NCBI GenBank assembly: GCA_025463105.1
Contig: JAOAPW010000162.1
Coordinates: 1-6,700 of the forward strand
From: Candidatus Acidiferrum typicum
Lineage (GTDB): Bacteria; Acidobacteriota; Terriglobia; Acidiferrales; UBA7541
Direction: 5' to 3'
Length of the DNA: 6,700 bases
Shown here: positions 4,311 through 6,700 of the stretch, piece by piece
Layout of the letters: each line of letters opens with the position of its first letter
Numbering within the stretch: position 1 is the stretch's first letter
Made by a program: the position numbers and the translations under genes
The notes under the pieces: model-generated
The model's database searches: none
Told to the model about the DNA's origin: nothing
Seen by the model: only the letters and a program-made list of their open reading frames with translations

Positions 4311-6700
4311 ATGCGAATCATTACGTGGGCGGGTGTAAAGAAGTTGATTCAGATGTCGGGGGTGTGCTCCGCTGTATTGCTGGTCAGTTTATCCGCGTTC
4401 TCTCAAGCCAATAGCGGCCGAATTCTGGGAAGTATCACGGACCAAACCGGTGGCGCGATTGCCGGTGCGGCAGTAAGCGTCAGAGATGTGGAAAGAGGCA
4501 CGACGCGAACTTTAACGACAGATGAGGCAGGAGCGTATAACGCTCCGAACCTGGTTCCTGGCTCCTATACTGTCAAGGTCGAGTTCCAGGGATTCAGGAC
4601 TGTGGAGCGCCAGAATATCGTGTTGGAAGTCGGCAAGGAAGTTCGAGTCGACCTTTCCCTCCAACCCGGCGATCAAGCACAAACGATCACGGTAACGGAG
4701 GCTGTCCCGTTAGTGGAGACCACAAATGCCACGCTCGGCGGCACACTGAGCAACGCGGCCATCGAGGACATGCCTCTGAATGGCCGGAATTTCATGAATC
4801 TACTTCAACTGCGCCCTGGCGTGACGATTTATCCGGGTGGCGGCGCGTGGACACAGAGCACCAACGGCATGCGTCCCGAACATAATGTCTACATTCTTGA
4901 CGGGATCACCGCGATGGAACCGTTCAGTGCGCAGAGCACCGTGAACGGAGTTGGTTTGTCTGGCGACGTCGCAACGCTTCTGCCGATCGACGCCATTCAG
5001 GAATTTCAAACCCAACAAAATCCCAAGGCCGAATACGGATTCAAACCCGGATCGATTACCAATATCGGTTTGAAGTCAGGCACCAACAGCCTTCACGGCA
5101 CGGCCAACGCATTTGGCCGCACCGATGTTCTCGATGCGAAGAATCCGTTTCTTCCTGACGGCCAAAAGCAAAGTGTCAACCTGAAGCAATTCGGGGCCTC
5201 GTTGGGCGGGCCGATTCGCAAGGACAAGATGTTTTTCTATGCGGGATATGAGGGCCAGCGTTACGAGATCGGAAATCCGGCGGCGGGAATTTCGTACCCG
5301 ACGTTGGCGTCTTTCAGCACGCCCGACATAGCCCACAGCCTGGTGGATGCCTGCAAAGCTTTACCACCGGCATCTCTTAGTCCTACGAGCCTGGCGATTG
5401 CAGGTCTCAATGCAAGTTGTGTGCCGACCGGCCCTACGATTTTTCAAAACACGGACAACACTAACTTGTTCGTGAACCTGGTCACTCAGTTGCAAGTGGA
5501 CAACGGCCTGGCAAAAATTGACTATCACATCAACGAAAAAAACATTTTGCACGGCATGTATTATGCCGGACAGAATACGGGATTCCCCGTAAACAGCACC
5601 AGCATCACTCAACCGTATTGGCGGCCGACGCAACGCACTCGGTCTCAGATCATCGGAACGACCTGGAACTACGTTCCAAATTCTTCCATCGTCAACGAGG
5701 CGAGGTTCGGCTTCAGCCGGTATACCCAGGCCTTCGCGCCGGGCGACTGTCCAGGGTCGGGAGCGGGTCAGCCGGACGCACTGTTCGCCCAGGTAAATCA
5801 AGGCACGATCAATTGTGGATTCATGAATATCACGCTGACCGGTTTCCAGGGCGCTATCGGATGCTGCGGCAGCTTTCCGAAGTTCCAGGGGCCGGACATG
5901 TCCGCTGAATTTATCGACAATGTTTCATGGCTGCACGGCAACCACTCGTTCAAGTTCGGCGGCGAGTACATGAAGACCATCTACAATGGCGGCACATTCA
6001 GCAACGGAAGAGGAAGGGTTACATTCGGAACTATCGCAGGGTCGTCGAATACTACTCTGGAAAACTTCCTGATCGGCGCGCTTGGCAGTCCCCTGCGTGT
6101 CTTGGTAGGTAGTCCTCGACGACATGTCACGCAGAACATATGGTCAGGATTCTTCCAGGATGACTGGCGAATCAAACCAAGATTGGTGCTGAATCTGGGG
6201 CTGCGTTATGAATACGTCACGCCAATCAAAGAAGAGAACAACCAACTCGCCAACTTCGATCCAACGCAGGGTATCGTGCAGGTCGGTAAGCAGATCAGCG
6301 AGCCCTATCACGCCGATCCTAACAATTTCGCCCCGCGCATCGGTTTTGCTTGGGACATACAAGGTAACGGGAAAACCGTGCTGCGGGGCGGCGGCGGCGT
6401 TATTTATGTTCTCGAGGGCTTCAACATTTTCCTCTCGCAGCAGAATGGCACCAACACAACGACTGGGATGAATACGAACCCTTCGGGCTTCCAGCTCTGC
6501 ACGGGCAAAGCAGCGGTTGGCCCTTGTGTGGCAGGACCGGGGGACATCCAGGCCGGTGCTCTCCAGCTTTCGCCAGGGCAGGTCAATTGGAACCAGTCTG
6601 CTGGCGCCAACGGGGGAGCGATCTTTCCTAGCGGGTCTGACACCAGCACATTAAAGTGCGCCACTGACCGGCTATGCGGGATTCAAGCTGTCAACCCGAA
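4311..6700 (+). CDS. Oar-like TonB-dependent outer-membrane receptor with carboxypeptidase regulatory-like domain (3' end outside window)
   Basis: The frame is open for 796 codons to the window edge. ATG 4311 has GGAGG (4301-4305) 5 nt upstream. Residues 1-32 are a signal peptide (core SAVLLVSLSAF, cleavage after FSQ). Residues about 36-118 form a carboxypeptidase regulatory-like beta-sandwich (GRILGSITDQTGGAIAGA, YNAPNLVPGSY). QTITVTEA (124-131) resembles a TonB box. The plug spans about 130-265 (PLNGRNFMNLLQLRPG, NVYILDGI, DAIQEFQT, GSITNIGLKSGTN). Barrel strands and long loops follow, including LGGPIRKDKMFFYAGYEG (about 298-315), SGFFQDDWRIKPRLVLNLGLRYEY (612-635) and NNFAPRIGFAWDI (671-683). 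Acidobacterial proteins of this type are usually about 1,000-1,200 residues, so a quarter to a third is probably outside. It should carry a TonB-energised ligand, perhaps oligosaccharide or peptide, across the outer membrane; the ligand is unknown. Ten mature cysteines fall in loop-like segments. Its divergent paralog is broken. Confidence 0.93.
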   Translation, partial: MRIITWAGVKKLIQMSGVCSAVLLVSLSAFSQANSGRILGSITDQTGGAIAGAAVSVRDVERGTTRTLTTDEAGAYNAPNLVPGSYTVKVEFQGFRTVERQNIVLEVGKEVRVDLSLQPGDQAQTITVTEAVPLVETTNATLGGTLSNAAIEDMPLNGRNFMNLLQLRPGVTIYPGGGAWTQSTNGMRPEHNVYILDGITAMEPFSAQSTVNGVGLSGDVATLLPIDAIQEFQTQQNPKAEYGFKPGSITNIGLKSGTNSLHGTANAFGRTDVLDAKNPFLPDGQKQSVNLKQFGASLGGPIRKDKMFFYAGYEGQRYEIGNPAAGISYPTLASFSTPDIAHSLVDACKALPPASLSPTSLAIAGLNASCVPTGPTIFQNTDNTNLFVNLVTQLQVDNGLAKIDYHINEKNILHGMYYAGQNTGFPVNSTSITQPYWRPTQRTRSQIIGTTWNYVPNSSIVNEARFGFSRYTQAFAPGDCPGSGAGQPDALFAQVNQGTINCGFMNITLTGFQGAIGCCGSFPKFQGPDMSAEFIDNVSWLHGNHSFKFGGEYMKTIYNGGTFSNGRGRVTFGTIAGSSNTTLENFLIGALGSPLRVLVGSPRRHVTQNIWSGFFQDDWRIKPRLVLNLGLRYEYVTPIKEENNQLANFDPTQGIVQVGKQISEPYHADPNNFAPRIGFAWDIQGNGKTVLRGGGGVIYVLEGFNIFLSQQNGTNTTTGMNTNPSGFQLCTGKAAVGPCVAGPGDIQAGALQLSPGQVNWNQSAGANGGAIFPSGSDTSTLKCATDRLCGIQAVNP

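Noticed and set aside
4199..4414. Possible leader peptide before the intact receptor
   Set aside because: The start would be TTG without a Shine-Dalgarno site, and the frame overlaps the first 104 bases of the receptor gene, where the receptor frame is clearly the coding one.
5361..5801. Minus-strand open frame of 146 codons inside the receptor gene
   Set aside because: It is antisense to conserved receptor sequence, with no ribosome binding site or family pattern.
1..6700. tRNA, rRNA, transposase, phage or defence genes
   Set aside because: No cloverleaf, rRNA-like stretch or corresponding protein motif was seen on either strand.

Overview
The window looks like an accessory stretch of an acidobacterial chromosome (Solibacter/Koribacter/Edaphobacter-like). 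This rests on protein style only: two Oar-like TonB-dependent receptors with an N-terminal carboxypeptidase regulatory-like domain, a small secreted DUF6152-type protein, and a secreted protein with the PDFSGVW and MTPWGKALY motifs common in acidobacterial genomes. There is no rRNA, tRNA or ribosomal protein to fix the taxon. Every gene has a Shine-Dalgarno site and an export signal, so the window is devoted to the cell envelope and secretion.

Left part (1-859, minus strand): a DUF6152-type gene (859-461) is followed, 121 bp downstream, by a secreted protein of unknown function (339 to beyond the left edge). They are probably one transcription unit. Middle left (860-1430): a 571-bp divergent intergenic region with two blocks of a GC-rich nested-palindrome repeat, including a 66-bp perfect duplicate, and a candidate sigma70 promoter. 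Centre (1431-2693, plus strand): a Tat-exported alpha/beta hydrolase of the FrsA/dihydropseudooxynicotine hydrolase type with a complete Ser-Asp-His triad. A strong bidirectional terminator (2725-2759) closes it.

Right part: two paralogous receptor genes stand head to head around a 589-bp regulatory region (3722-4310). The minus-strand copy (3721-2765) is broken by an in-frame TAA exactly where the intact copy has a glutamine CAA codon, and it has lost almost all of its beta-barrel. The plus-strand copy (4311 to beyond the right edge) is open for 796 codons and looks functional. The spacer holds a plausible promoter whose -10 lies inside a short palindrome, plus two sets of direct repeats.

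Inferred function: an outer-membrane transporter of unknown substrate, next to an exported hydrolase that could act on the same or a related compound. No defence system, mobile-element gene, CRISPR array or obviously new multi-gene system is visible. The most unusual things are the nested repeats and the decaying receptor paralog.
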